A DNA stretch of 64,000 nt from Streptomyces sp. NRRL S-87 (GCF_000719335.1 NZ_JOGB01000003.1:124001-188000); one strand, 5' to 3'. Positions 44,307 to 57,020 are shown, numbered from the stretch's first letter. Numbers and translations are program-made. Notes: a model not told the origin generated them from the letters alone.

Positions 44307-44762
44307 ATGCGCGAGTCGGTACAGGCAGAGGTCATGATGAGCTTCCTCGTTTCCGAGGAGCTCTCGTTCCGGATCCCGGTGGAGCTCCGGTACGACGCAC
44401 GTGATCCGTACGCAGTCCGTCTGACCTTCCACCTCCCCGGAGACGCGCCCGTGACCTGGGCGTTCGGCCGGGAGCTCCTGCTCGACGGGATCAACAAGCC
44501 GTGCGGCGACGGCGATGTGCACATCGCGCCCACCGACCCGGACGAGCTGTCCGACGTCCACATCCGGCTCCAGGTCGGTGGTGACCGCGCCCTTTTCCGG
44601 GCGAGCGCCGCCCCCCTGGTGGCGTTCCTCGACCGGACCGACCGGCTGGTGCCGCTCGGCCAGGAGCGCAACCTCGGCGACTTCGAGGAGAACCTCGACG
44701 AGGCCCTCGGCCGGATCCTCGCCGAGGCGCAGACCCAGCAGAACCAGCGGAACGCGGGCTGA
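44307..44762 (+). CDS. ssgA: SsgA sporulation cell-division activator
   Basis: SsgA is a small SALP-family protein of sporulating actinomycetes. It promotes septum-site formation and recruits SsgB and FtsZ machinery. The protein has the conserved stretch LSFRIPVELRYDARDPYAVR and DAPVTWAFGRELLLDG. The frame starts at ATG 44307 (151 aa, GGGGTAGG upstream). ATG 44334 (MMSFLVSEE) has AGAGG upstream and would give the shorter form; both types are reported. It is activated by SsgR, encoded just upstream. Confidence 0.95.
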   Translation: MRESVQAEVMMSFLVSEELSFRIPVELRYDARDPYAVRLTFHLPGDAPVTWAFGRELLLDGINKPCGDGDVHIAPTDPDELSDVHIRLQVGGDRALFRASAAPLVAFLDRTDRLVPLGQERNLGDFEENLDEALGRILAEAQTQQNQRNAG

Positions 44763-44888
44763 CCCGGCGCTCCGCACCGCGCGGCCCGCGGAGAACTCCG
44801 AGCCTCCGTGCCCGCGCCGCTCCTCCCGCGTACCGGCCCGCCGGCCGGTACGCCCGCCGGCCCGTACGCCCGCCGTACACCCGCCGGT

Positions 44889-44933
44889 CGTACGACCACC
44901 GGCCGTACGACCACCGGCCGTACGACCACCGGC
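44889..44933. repeat. Three tandem 15-bp repeats
   Basis: Three exact copies of CGTACGACCACCGGC lie at 44889-44903, 44904-44918 and 44919-44933. Related but degenerate units (TACGCCCGCCGG) extend back to about 44848. They fill the region between ssgA and the convergent YibE/F gene. No clear terminator was found, so the GC-rich repeat may serve that role. Confidence 0.88.
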
Positions 44934-44949
44934 CTGCGGCCGGCGTGGT

Positions 44950-46362
44950 CTAGGGCTTGCGCCGGCGTCCCCGCCCGCCGCGCCCCGGCCCCCCGGCCGG
45001 CGCGGCGGCCGGGGATCCCGGCCGGTCGGTGGAGACCACCAGCGCTGCCAGCGCCGTGGTCACCGGCACCGAGGCGACCAGGCCGATCGAACCGACGAGG
45101 GTGCGGACGATCTCCTCGGCGACCAGCTCGCTGTTGGCCACCGCGCCCATGCTGCTCTGTGCGATCGAGAACAGCAGGAGCAAAGGCAGGGCCGCACCCG
45201 CGTACGCCAGTACGAGGGTGTTGACCACCGAGGCGATGTGGTCCCGGCCGATCCGGATGGCGGCCCGGTACAGCGCCCGCGGCCCCATCCGCGAGTCCGC
45301 CTGGTGCAGTTCCCACACGGCCGAGGTCTGGGTGACCGTCACGTCGTCGAGCACGCCCAGGGATCCGATGAGCACACCGGCCAGCAGCAGGCCGCTCATG
45401 TCGATGTCCGGGTACAGGCCGTGGATCAGGCCGGTGTTGTCGTCGGTGTTGCCGCTCAGGAACGCCCAGTCGATGAACACCGAGCCCAGCAGCCCGATCA
45501 GCAGCAGCGAGACCAGCGTGCCGAGCACCGCCACGGAGGTGCGGGCGGTCAGCCCGTGGCACATGTACAGCGCGATCAGCATGATCGCGCTGGCCCCGAC
45601 CACCGCGACGACCAGCGGGTTCGAACCGTCCAGGATGGCGGGCAGGATGAACAGCGTCAGCACGCCGAAGCTCACCACCAGCGCGATGAGGGCGGTGACG
45701 CCCCGCATCCGCCCGACCAGCACCACGGCCGCCGCGAAGATGCCGGCCAGCAGGGCGAGCGGCAGCTTGCGGTTCAGGTCGACCACCGAGTACTGCAGGT
45801 CGCGCGGGGCGTCCGGGGCGTACGCGACGACGACCTCCTGACCGTCCTTCAGTTGGCGCGGGGCGCCGGGCTGGACGACCTCCACGAACTTCCGGCCCGT
45901 GTCGGGGCCGGTCTGCACCTCCACCGTCGCCTTCCCGCACTGCCCGGTTCGCGACTGCGCACCACTGCGGTCCGTCTGTCCGGCGGTGTCCCCGCCCACC
46001 GGGACCTGGGCGGCGTTGACCTCCTTGCAGTCCACCCGCTGGAACGCGACCACCCGCCCCTGCTGGGTCTGCCGGTCGAAGCCGACGCCGGTGCGCTGGT
46101 GCGAGGGCGTGCCGCCGGGCCACAGGACGACCAGACCCACGACCACCGCTACCGCGAACGGAATCAGCACCGCGGCGATCACCCTGCGCAGGTGCCGTGA
46201 GCCGGGAGCCGCCGGACCGTGGCTGTGCGCATGCCCGTGGCCGTGGCCGTGGCCGTCGTGTCCGTCGGCACGGCCGGGTCCGGGGCCGTGCCCGTGGCCG
46301 TCGTGGCCGTCGTGGCCGGGGCCACGGTCGTGGTCTGCGGGGCGCTGGGGCGAGGTCATCAC
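44950..46362 (-). CDS. YibE/F family membrane protein with His-rich N-terminus
   Basis: This 470-aa protein belongs to the YibE/F family of multi-pass membrane proteins of unknown function. The N-terminal 50 residues are packed with His, Asp and Gly (HDGHDGHGHG, HGHGHGHAHSHG), a likely metal-binding tail. A membrane helix is followed by an extracytoplasmic beta-rich domain with two Cys, then about seven more helices (VTALIALVVSFGVLTLFILP, and others). A metal-related or transport role is possible but unproven. It is divergent from riboswitch-controlled thiC. Confidence 0.87.
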   Translation of the reverse strand: MMTSPQRPADHDRGPGHDGHDGHGHGPGPGRADGHDGHGHGHGHAHSHGPAAPGSRHLRRVIAAVLIPFAVAVVVGLVVLWPGGTPSHQRTGVGFDRQTQQGRVVAFQRVDCKEVNAAQVPVGGDTAGQTDRSGAQSRTGQCGKATVEVQTGPDTGRKFVEVVQPGAPRQLKDGQEVVVAYAPDAPRDLQYSVVDLNRKLPLALLAGIFAAAVVLVGRMRGVTALIALVVSFGVLTLFILPAILDGSNPLVVAVVGASAIMLIALYMCHGLTARTSVAVLGTLVSLLLIGLLGSVFIDWAFLSGNTDDNTGLIHGLYPDIDMSGLLLAGVLIGSLGVLDDVTVTQTSAVWELHQADSRMGPRALYRAAIRIGRDHIASVVNTLVLAYAGAALPLLLLFSIAQSSMGAVANSELVAEEIVRTLVGSIGLVASVPVTTALAALVVSTDRPGSPAAAPAGGPGRGGRGRRRKP

Positions 46363-46444
46363 AGGCAGATCATCGCAACAGATGGAGGGGGCCCACTGTT
46401 CAGCGCGCCACGGATGCCGCTAGCGTGGGGGCACCTTTGCACAA

Positions 46445-48366
<1,922 letters not shown>

Positions 48367-48386
48367 CCCGCCCGGGGCCCGCACCC

Positions 48387-48440
48387 GCGCACGGACCGAC
48401 CCGCGACCTCATGGGGGGAGTCGCGGGCCGGTCCGTGCGG
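48387..48440. terminator. Bidirectional terminator between thiC and the GT2 gene
   Basis: A long hairpin pairs CGCACGGACCG-CCCGCGA with TCGCGGG-CGGTCCGTGCG, with one A/C mismatch and a 14-nt loop. It lies between the convergent thiC and glycosyltransferase genes. Confidence 0.85.
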
Positions 48441-48448
48441 CGGTGGGG

Positions 48449-49564
48449 TCAGGCGACCGTGGTGTACGTCCCGCCGAGCCCCTTCCGCGCGAAGTCCAGG
48501 TTCGCGGAGACCCGGTCGCGCTGGTCGGCGGGCAGCCGGCCCTCGCCCAGGAGGCGCTCGCAGCACTCCAGCGACTCCCGGTACGCGCCGGTCCAGTAGG
48601 CGGCGATGGCGAGTTCGTCGAGGGCGCGCCAGTCGTGCCAGCCGTACTCGACGAACAGGACGTCGTCCGGGTACGGGATGCGGACGGCCTCCTTGGCGAA
48701 CATGTACGCCAGCGGCCAGCGCTTGGCGGTGCGGCACAGGGCGGCGAGGTCGCCGATCGCCTCGGCCCGGCAGGGCCGGCTCTCGTGCGCGCGCAGGTAG
48801 CGGTCGATCAGCTCCGGCATCGGCCGGCCGAGGCCCGCGGCGGCCCGGGCGGCGTACACCTGCGCGAGGTACGTCTCCTCGTAGAAGCCGATCATCTGCG
48901 CGCGCCGGTCGTACGCGGCCATGGACTTCTCCGGCTCGCCCGCGTCGCGCCAGCTCTGCCCCAGGTAGAACATGTAGCGCGCGTTGTCGGGCTCCTTGGC
49001 CAGGCCTTCCTCCAGGACGGCGGCATCGCGCAGGTACTTGGCGCGCTGGCCGTTCTCCCGGAGCCGGGCGCCGCCGCCGATGCTGAGGATGTTGATGCCC
49101 TCCAGGACGGCGCGGCTGTACTGGGGGGTGCCGCAGTCGATGTACTCGTGGAGCACGCCGACGTACCGCCACGGCAGCCGGGTGGCGACCAGGGCCGGCC
49201 GGTAGTGGATGAGCGGCCCGTCGTGCAGGGCGATCTGGTACGCGTCCAGGGAGAGGTCCGGCATCCGGAAGTCCGGCCGGATCTCCATGACGTCGTCGGC
49301 GTCGATGAACAGGAGGTAGTCCGCGGTGTCGCGGGCGAGTTCGACGGCCTCGGTGCGGCTGCCGTCGAAGCCCTTCCACGGGCGCTCGTACAGGGTGCCG
49401 GGCAGGTCGCGGAAGCACTCGCGGACGACGTCCTGGGTGCCGTCCGTCGAGCCCGTGTCGACGATGACCCAGGTGTCGATCAGGGGGCGCACGGACTCGA
49501 GGCACTTGGCGATGGTGGGCGCCTCGTCCTTGACGATCATGTTCAGACAGACAGTTGCTTTCAC
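48449..49564 (-). CDS. Family 2 glycosyltransferase with TPR-like C-terminus
   Basis: This 371-aa protein has a GT-A domain with the start ATVCLNMIVKDEAPTI, the DTGSTDGTQDVV nucleotide-sugar motif and the DxD-type motif LLFIDADD. The C-terminal half (about residues 190-360) has repeats of helix pairs (MFYLGQSWRDAGEPEKSMAA) like TPRs. It resembles SPBc2/tetratricopeptide glycosyltransferases of unknown acceptor. The start is GTG 49562-49564, with a GGGGAC region upstream. Confidence 0.9.
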   Translation of the reverse strand: MKATVCLNMIVKDEAPTIAKCLESVRPLIDTWVIVDTGSTDGTQDVVRECFRDLPGTLYERPWKGFDGSRTEAVELARDTADYLLFIDADDVMEIRPDFRMPDLSLDAYQIALHDGPLIHYRPALVATRLPWRYVGVLHEYIDCGTPQYSRAVLEGINILSIGGGARLRENGQRAKYLRDAAVLEEGLAKEPDNARYMFYLGQSWRDAGEPEKSMAAYDRRAQMIGFYEETYLAQVYAARAAAGLGRPMPELIDRYLRAHESRPCRAEAIGDLAALCRTAKRWPLAYMFAKEAVRIPYPDDVLFVEYGWHDWRALDELAIAAYWTGAYRESLECCERLLGEGRLPADQRDRVSANLDFARKGLGGTYTTVA

Positions 49565-51409
<1,845 letters not shown>

Positions 51410-51500
51410 CCCGAGCAGTAGCAGGGCGGTGATCCGGCAGGAAGCCCTGCCGGACCCGCGGTAACGGCACCACCCACGCGGCCCGGGCCGCCCCCGGACA

Positions 51501-52307
51501 TCAGTCCGGGAGGCGGTCCGGGCTGCCGACGTCGGGGCTCGTGAAGTCCGGGCTCGTGTAGCCGGGCCGACGCACCGGATCGTCCGCGGCCGGCCCTGGG
51601 CTGGTGAAGTCCGGCCGCGTGTACCCCAGATGGGGGATCCGGCCGCCGCCCGTGGGCCGCCGCGGAGTGCTCGCGGCCGGGTCCGTGCTCGGATCGGCGA
51701 GCGCCTCGCGCAGGAAGGGCAGGATGCCCCGCTCCAGCAGCGCGTTGCGCCAGGCCTCGCGGGCGCGCGAGACCTCCTCGGGTATCGCCTCCGGGTCCTC
51801 GGCCACCACCTCGTTCGCGCTGTTGCGCACGGCCGTGACGAGCAGTCCCACCGCGGCGAAGAGGATCGCGACCACGGTCAGCCCGCCGAACAGCCAGCCC
51901 GCCGTGAGCATGGTGTCGGCGAACGCCGGTGCCGGGTCGAGCAGTTTGAGGACGTAGCCGACCAGCAGGAAGATCAGCATGGCGGTGACGGCCAGGACCG
52001 GGGCGAGGACGAGCACCACCGCGCTCGCGCCCGCCCCGCCCGTGTCGTCGTCCGCCGACGCCGGATCCCGTGCCCCGGCCGGCTCGCGCAGTTCCTCGCG
52101 GACCTTCACGTAGTGGTCGTACTCCGGTGCCGCGGCCGTCGTCAGGATGACGCTGGCGTTGAGCGCCATCGTGCGCAGTTGCTCCGCGTTGAGCCGCTCG
52201 CCGACCGCGGCCAGGTCCGGGCGCTCGTGCGCGGTGCGCAGGACCTCGTCGAGGAGGCGCAGGAACTCCGGGCGGTCCTCGGTCAGCAGGTTGCCAGCGC
52301 TGGTCAT
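51501..52307 (-). CDS. Membrane protein with C-terminal YTxPDFTSP repeats
   Basis: This 268-aa protein has an N-terminal cytosolic helical part of about 85 residues. Two membrane helices follow (AVVLVLAPVLAVTAMLIFLL, WLFGGLTVVAILFAAVGLLV). The C-terminal tail repeats a motif: YTRPDFTSP, YTSPDFTSP, and then SPDVGSPD. I do not recognise a family. ATG 52307 has GGGGGACG upstream. It lies between the collagen-like gene and the phosphatase gene. Confidence 0.75.
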   Translation of the reverse strand: MTSAGNLLTEDRPEFLRLLDEVLRTAHERPDLAAVGERLNAEQLRTMALNASVILTTAAAPEYDHYVKVREELREPAGARDPASADDDTGGAGASAVVLVLAPVLAVTAMLIFLLVGYVLKLLDPAPAFADTMLTAGWLFGGLTVVAILFAAVGLLVTAVRNSANEVVAEDPEAIPEEVSRAREAWRNALLERGILPFLREALADPSTDPAASTPRRPTGGGRIPHLGYTRPDFTSPGPAADDPVRRPGYTSPDFTSPDVGSPDRLPD

Positions 52308-52461
52308 GTGCGTCCCCCGATGCTCCGTGGGCGCCGGTATGCCCGCGTAGACCGGGCGTCCGGCGGAAACGGAGGAGAGCCTGCTACGGACAGTGCGATG
52401 GTAGAGCGCCCGTGCCGTGCGGTGACAGGGGCTTTGGTGAAATACCCCGGACGGTGAACGC

Positions 52462-53694
52462 TCAGTCGCTCAGCGGAAGTTGTACGACCAGGAGCTTTCC
52501 GGCCATGGTCACCCCGCCGTCCATGGCGATGGCGAGCCCGTCGGCGTACACGTGCGGGCCCTCGATGACCGGGCGGCTCTCCTCGTCGCCGTCCTCGGAG
52601 CCGACCTCGCCCAGCAGGTACGGGATCGGGCTGTGGCCGTGCACGAGGCGGCCGCCGCCGTAGGTGCCGAGCAGCTCGCGCACCGCACCCGGGCCCGCCT
52701 CCTCGTCGCGGAAGCTGAAGCGCTTGGTGAACTTGCGGAAGAGGTCCCAGCACTCGTCGGCGTCGTTGCGGTTGATGACCTCTTTGACGGTGTCGTTGAC
52801 CTCCTCGACGGAGTCGCCGAAGTCGAGGTAGGCGGTGGTGTCCGAGTGGACCAGGAGGTGGCCGTCGACGACGACGGCCGAGTCCAGCCGGGACATCCAC
52901 TGGAGGTGGACGTCCTGCAGACGCTCCATGTCGACGCGCTGGCCGCCGTTGAGCAGCCAGGCGGCCTGGAAGGTGGCGGTGCCGGCGCCGGAGCTGACGG
53001 GGGTGTCGCCGAAGCGCTTGGCGCCGAGGAGCAGCAGCTCGTGGTTGCCCATCAGCGCCTTGCAGTAGCCGCCGGCCGCGGCGGCCTCGGCGGACAGCCG
53101 CATGACGAGGTCGATCACGCCGATGCCGTCGGGGCCGCGGTCGGTGAAGTCGCCGAGGAACCAGAGGCGGGAGTTGCCGGCGGCCCAGCTGCCCTCGGCG
53201 TCGATGAGGCCCTGCGCGCGCAGCTCGGCGACGAGCTCGTCCAGGTAGCCGTGGACGTCGCCGACGACCCAGAGCGGGCCCTGGCCGGGCTTGCGCTCCT
53301 CCGGGACGTACTGGAGCTGGACGGTGTCGCCGGGGCCGCCGCCGGCGGCCTGCCGGCCGATGACGGGCAGGTCGCGCCGGGTCGGCGTGTAGCCCTCGGC
53401 GTCCTCGGTGCCGTGCGGCGGGGCTGCGGGGGTGGCCTCGGCGCCGTACGGTGCGGCGGGCGCGGTGCCGGGCTCGTAGCCGGCGCGTACGGCGCCCTCG
53501 TACGGGGGGACGGCGCCGGACTCGTACGCGGCGGCCGGCGTCGCGCCGTACCCGGTGCCGCCTTCGTACCCGGCGGGGGTGCCGGGGGCGGGGGCGGGGG
53601 CGGAGCCGTACGGGCCGTACTCGACCGCGGGAACGCGGAAATCCCGGAGCGTCTCCGTCCGCATCGCGGGTCCCTGACCGGCCCCCTGAGTCAT
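52462..53694 (-). CDS. Metallophosphoesterase with Tyr/Pro-rich N-terminus
   Basis: This 410-aa protein has a calcineurin-like phosphoesterase domain with WVVGDVHGY, FLGDFTDRGPDG, LMGNHELLLL and a C-terminal VHGHSPIPY. These metal-ligand motifs are those of PPP-family serine/threonine phosphatases. Residues about 20-115 form a low-complexity Tyr/Gly/Pro/Ala region not seen in ordinary members (GPYGSAPAPAPGTPAGYEGG). ATG 53694 with GGAGGGG 4 nt upstream is the best start. The substrate is unknown, and the enzyme appears cytosolic. Confidence 0.88.
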   Translation of the reverse strand: MTQGAGQGPAMRTETLRDFRVPAVEYGPYGSAPAPAPGTPAGYEGGTGYGATPAAAYESGAVPPYEGAVRAGYEPGTAPAAPYGAEATPAAPPHGTEDAEGYTPTRRDLPVIGRQAAGGGPGDTVQLQYVPEERKPGQGPLWVVGDVHGYLDELVAELRAQGLIDAEGSWAAGNSRLWFLGDFTDRGPDGIGVIDLVMRLSAEAAAAGGYCKALMGNHELLLLGAKRFGDTPVSSGAGTATFQAAWLLNGGQRVDMERLQDVHLQWMSRLDSAVVVDGHLLVHSDTTAYLDFGDSVEEVNDTVKEVINRNDADECWDLFRKFTKRFSFRDEEAGPGAVRELLGTYGGGRLVHGHSPIPYLLGEVGSEDGDEESRPVIEGPHVYADGLAIAMDGGVTMAGKLLVVQLPLSD

Positions 53695-53898
53695 CGACCC
53701 CTCCACCACCTCGCGCTGCCGTGCACCCGCGGACCCTCCTGACGGAGGGTCCGTGATGTCGTGCGCCCATCATAGGAATGCGGCTCGCGCTGTGTGACGC
53801 ACCAGGGGTGGTGAATCCTGGACGAACACGGCCGGTCTGGCAGTTTCTCCCGGTTTGGGGGGTCTGAACGGGTGGTCTTCTCGCGACGGGGCCCGTCG

Positions 53899-55011
53899 TC
53901 AGTCCTTGGCCGGCGAGCGCGGCGGGCTGACCGTGGTACGCGGCTTCCGGCGCTGCGACGAGGTCCTGATGATGAGTTCGGTCGGTATCACCTGCTCGAC
54001 CGGCCGTCCGTCGTCGACGCCTTCGATGGCGTCGATGAGGAGCTGGACGACCGCCGTGCCGATGCGCCGGGGCTTGAGCGAGAGGGTCGTGATCGGCGGC
54101 TCGGTGTTCGCGTAGACGGTGGACTCGCTGCAGCAGACCAGCAGCAGGTCGTCCGGGACGCGCAGCCCGTAGCGGCGGGCGGCGGCGAGCAGGTCGGTGC
54201 CGTTGGGGTCGAAGAGCCCGTACACCGCGTCCGGCCGGTCGGGCCGGGCGAGCAGCCGGTCGGCGGCGACCGCGCCCGCGCACGGGTCGTGGGCGGGGTA
54301 GGACTCGTACACCGGGTCCTGGCCGACGCGGGCGCACCAGTTCAGGTAGGCGGTGGTCGAGAGCCGGGTGTACGTGTCCGTGGTCGTGCCGGTCAGGAGC
54401 CCGATGCGGCGCGCGCCGGCGGCGGCGAGGTGGTCGAGCAGGTCGAGTACGGCGGCCTCGTGGTCGTTGTCGACCCAGGCGGTGACCGGGAGCGAGCCCG
54501 CCGGCCGGCCGTCGGAGACCACCGGCAGGCCCTGGCGGACCAGCTCGGTGACGACCGGGTCGTGGTCGGAGGGGTCGATCACCACGGTCCCGTCGAGGGC
54601 GACGTTCGACCACACGTCGTGGCGCGAGGTCGCCGGGAGGATGACGAGGGCGTACCCCCGGGCGAGCGCGGCGGAGGTGGCGGCCCGCGCCATCTCCGCG
54701 AAGTACGCGAATTCGGTGAAGGTGAAAGGTTCATCCCCGTACGTGGTGACGGTCAGGCCGATGAGGCCCGATTTGCCCGTACGGAGCGTTCGGGCCGCGG
54801 CGGAGGGGCGATAGCCCAGCCGGTCTGCGACCTCGCGGACGTGGCGGCGGGTGGCGTCCGGCAGCCGGCCCTTGCCATTGAGCGCGTCCGAGACAGTTGT
54901 GATCGAGACGCCGGCCGCGGCGGCCACGTCCCTGATGCCTGCCCGTCCTTGCCGGGCGGCCCGCCGGGGGGTCTCCGTCCGGCTCACCTGATGCTTCCCT
55001 GCTGCTGTCAT
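53899..55011 (-). CDS. LacI family transcriptional regulator
   Basis: This 370-aa regulator has the LacI helix-turn-helix (IRDVAAAAGVSITTVSDALN, GRLPDATRRHV) followed by the hinge helix RPSAAARTLRT. The periplasmic-binding-like effector domain ends with the TTLSLKPRRIGTAVVQLL segment. It probably represses sugar-use genes, but no adjacent target was found. ATG 55009-55011 (MTAAGKHQVS) is the start. It is divergent from hisC with a 349-bp gap. Confidence 0.92.
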   Translation of the reverse strand: MTAAGKHQVSRTETPRRAARQGRAGIRDVAAAAGVSITTVSDALNGKGRLPDATRRHVREVADRLGYRPSAAARTLRTGKSGLIGLTVTTYGDEPFTFTEFAYFAEMARAATSAALARGYALVILPATSRHDVWSNVALDGTVVIDPSDHDPVVTELVRQGLPVVSDGRPAGSLPVTAWVDNDHEAAVLDLLDHLAAAGARRIGLLTGTTTDTYTRLSTTAYLNWCARVGQDPVYESYPAHDPCAGAVAADRLLARPDRPDAVYGLFDPNGTDLLAAARRYGLRVPDDLLLVCCSESTVYANTEPPITTLSLKPRRIGTAVVQLLIDAIEGVDDGRPVEQVIPTELIIRTSSQRRKPRTTVSPPRSPAKD

Positions 55012-55360
55012 GGCGAGCCGATAGTAGGGCTCGGGTGCCTGGCTGGTCCGGATGCATATGCAGTCGTTGACAGGCACGTTTCTGCAAGGTTCGCCACCCT
55101 CAATGACCTTGGAAACAAAGGAGGTTATGGGGAAAGGGCGGTGCTGGCACCTGTCGGCCGGTACGGGCATGCCAAAGTGCGGATGTTTCGAAGTGGTCTC
55201 AACTCACCTTCACGAGGGATGCGCGCCACGGCGCAAGCCACCGGCGCACGCATATATGCATGCGCTCCCCTCATTCCTTCTGCCAGCCATTCTCCGAACG
55301 GCGGAATCCTCATAAGGTGAGCAGTATTGAGTTGTACGGGAAGGTCGAGGAGGACCTGCG
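55012..55360. other. Noncoding region between the LacI gene and hisC
   Basis: This stretch of about 350 bp between divergent genes is relatively AT-rich. It contains TTGACAGG (near 55066), CATATGCAG, and a 10-bp palindrome GCATATATGC at 55250-55259. The hisC ribosome-binding site (GAGGAGGAC) lies at the right end. Likely LacI-type operators were looked for but none is clear. Confidence 0.5.
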
Positions 55361-56440
55361 GTGAGCGAGAAGAGCCCGAAGCTGCGCGCCGAGCTGGACG
55401 GCATCCCCACGTACAAGCCGGGGAAGCCGGCGGCGGCCGGGGGGCCCGTGGCGTACAAGCTGTCCTCCAACGAGAACCCGTATCCGCCGCTCCCGGGCGT
55501 GCTGGAGAGCGCGGTCGCGGCGGCGGGGAGCTTCAACCGGTACCCCGACATGGCCTGCACCGGGCTGGTCACGGAGCTGGCGGAGCGCTTCGGCGTGCCC
55601 GTCGAGCACGTGGCCACCGGCACCGGCTCGGTGGGGGTCGCGCAGTCGCTGATCCAGTCGACGGCGGGCCCGGGCGACGAGGTCATGTACGCGTGGCGAT
55701 CTTTTGAGGCTTATCCGATCATCACGCAGATCTCGGGCGCGACCTCCGTCCAGGTCCCGCTCACGCCGGGCGACGTGCACGACCTGGACGCCATGGCCGA
55801 CGCGATCACCGAGCGCACCCGGCTGATCTTCGTCTGCAACCCGAACAACCCGACCGGCACCGTCGTGCGCCGGGCCGCGCTGGAGCGCTTCCTGGACCGG
55901 GTTCCGGCGGACTGCCTGGTGGTGCTCGACGAGGCGTACCGCGAGTTCATCCGCGACGCGGACGTGCCGGACGGCATCGAGCTCTACCGCGACCGGCCGA
56001 ACGTCGCGGTGCTGCGCACGTTCTCCAAGGCGTACGGGCTGGCCGGCCTGCGGGTCGGCTTCGCGGTCGCGCACGAGCCGGTGGCGGCCGCGCTGCGCAA
56101 GACCGCGGTGCCGTTCGGCGTGAGTCAGCTGGCGCAGGACGCGGCCGTGGCCTCGCTGCGGGCCGAGGACGAGCTGCTGGGCCGGGTCGGGTCGCTGGTG
56201 GGCGAGCGCAAGCGGGTGTACGAGACGCTGGTCGGCCAGGGCTGGACGGTGCCCGAGACCCAGGCGAACTTCGTGTGGATGCGGCTGGGCGAGGCCACCG
56301 CGCGGTTCGCGGCGGCCTGCGAGCAGGCCGGTGTGGTGGTCCGGCCGTTCGCGGGTGAGGGCCTGCGGGTCACGATCGGCGAGCCGGAGGCGAACGACCT
56401 CTTCCTGCATGCGGCGGAGGCGTTCCGCAAGGAGCTGTAG
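55361..56440 (+). CDS. Histidinol-phosphate / aromatic aminotransferase
   Basis: This 359-aa fold-I aminotransferase has [12 protein letters not shown] at the N-terminus, CNPNNPTGT and LDEAYREF. The PLP lysine is in [13 protein letters not shown]. It is of HisC type. Since the main his operon is not here, it is probably a second HisC-like enzyme, acting on aromatic amino acids such as phenylalanine and tyrosine. GTG 55361 follows GAGGAGGAC. Its neighbour is the cyclophilin-like gene, convergent by 27 bp. Confidence 0.88.
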   Translation: MSEKSPKLRAELDGIPTYKPGKPAAAGGPVAYKLSSNENPYPPLPGVLESAVAAAGSFNRYPDMACTGLVTELAERFGVPVEHVATGTGSVGVAQSLIQSTAGPGDEVMYAWRSFEAYPIITQISGATSVQVPLTPGDVHDLDAMADAITERTRLIFVCNPNNPTGTVVRRAALERFLDRVPADCLVVLDEAYREFIRDADVPDGIELYRDRPNVAVLRTFSKAYGLAGLRVGFAVAHEPVAAALRKTAVPFGVSQLAQDAAVASLRAEDELLGRVGSLVGERKRVYETLVGQGWTVPETQANFVWMRLGEATARFAAACEQAGVVVRPFAGEGLRVTIGEPEANDLFLHAAEAFRKEL

Positions 56441-56467
56441 GAGTCGCGGTCGCGGGTGGGAGCGGTG

Positions 56468-56836
56468 TTACGCCGCTTCCACGCGGACGGGGTCGCCGTC
56501 GCGGACGGTGGCCAGGAGGCGGGGGTCGCCGTCGAACGAGCCGAGCACGTTGCACGGGCTCGCCAGGCGGCTCTCGCCCCTGCGTGAGATCGGGGTCGGG
56601 CCGTAGGGGAGGGCGAGGGCGTTGCCCTCGGTCCAGAAGGCGACGGTGCCCGGGTCGACCACCTGCTCGGCGTCGTCCTCCAGGGCGACCGAGACACCGG
56701 TGTCGAAGTAGACCTCCTCGCCCCACGTGTTCGCGGACGCGTGGATCGGGAGCGCGGCGGTGAGCGCCTGGGTGGTCGGGGTGTCGTCGAGCGTGGCCGT
56801 GAGCTGGCCGGCGGGCCAGGAGATTCGAATCTGCAT
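56468..56836 (-). CDS. Cyclophilin-like fold protein (TM1367/DUF369 type)
   Basis: This 122-aa protein has the family pattern MQIRISWPAGQLTATLDDTP, then ANTWGEEVYFDT and VVDPGTVAFWTEGNALALPY. It matches small cyclophilin-like proteins of unknown function. ATG 56836 has no ribosome-binding site, and a perfect inverted repeat begins 6 nt upstream. In-frame TTG codons inside that repeat are possible alternative starts. A regulator probably binds there. Confidence 0.82.
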   Translation of the reverse strand: MQIRISWPAGQLTATLDDTPTTQALTAALPIHASANTWGEEVYFDTGVSVALEDDAEQVVDPGTVAFWTEGNALALPYGPTPISRRGESRLASPCNVLGSFDGDPRLLATVRDGDPVRVEAA

Positions 56837-56841
56837 GGGCA

Positions 56842-56862
56842 AATTCAACAAGATGTTGAATT
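56842..56862. promoter_or_regulatory. Palindromic operator at the cyclophilin-like gene
   Basis: Perfect 9-bp arms, AATTCAACA and TGTTGAATT, flank a 3-bp centre (AGA). The site begins 6 nt upstream of the start codon, where a repressor would block transcription. The pattern resembles MarR-type operators, but no such regulator is adjacent. Confidence 0.65.
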
Positions 56863-56912
56863 CCTTGGCTAGAGGTGTACCCCCCGGATGAAACCGCCGG
56901 AAGCCTGTGCGA

Positions 56913-56944
56913 CATAATGCTTGTGAATGTGAACGCGTTCACAA
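56913..56944 (+). promoter_or_regulatory. cydA promoter with Rex operator
   Basis: CATAAT at 56913-56918 is a good -10. Overlapping the expected transcript start is TGTGAACGCGTTCACA at 56928-56943, a perfect 16-bp palindrome. It fits the Rex consensus TTGTGAA-N4-TTCACAA, with one outer mismatch. Rex is the NADH/NAD+ sensor that represses cyd genes in S. coelicolor. Another half-site TTGTGAA lies at 56921-56927. Confidence 0.85.
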
Positions 56945-57020
56945 GCGTGCGTGTTTCCTCCGGGTACGCCCGGGTTCACGTGCGCTCGCTGCCGCCCACG
57001 GCGACGTAAGGAGAGACGAC

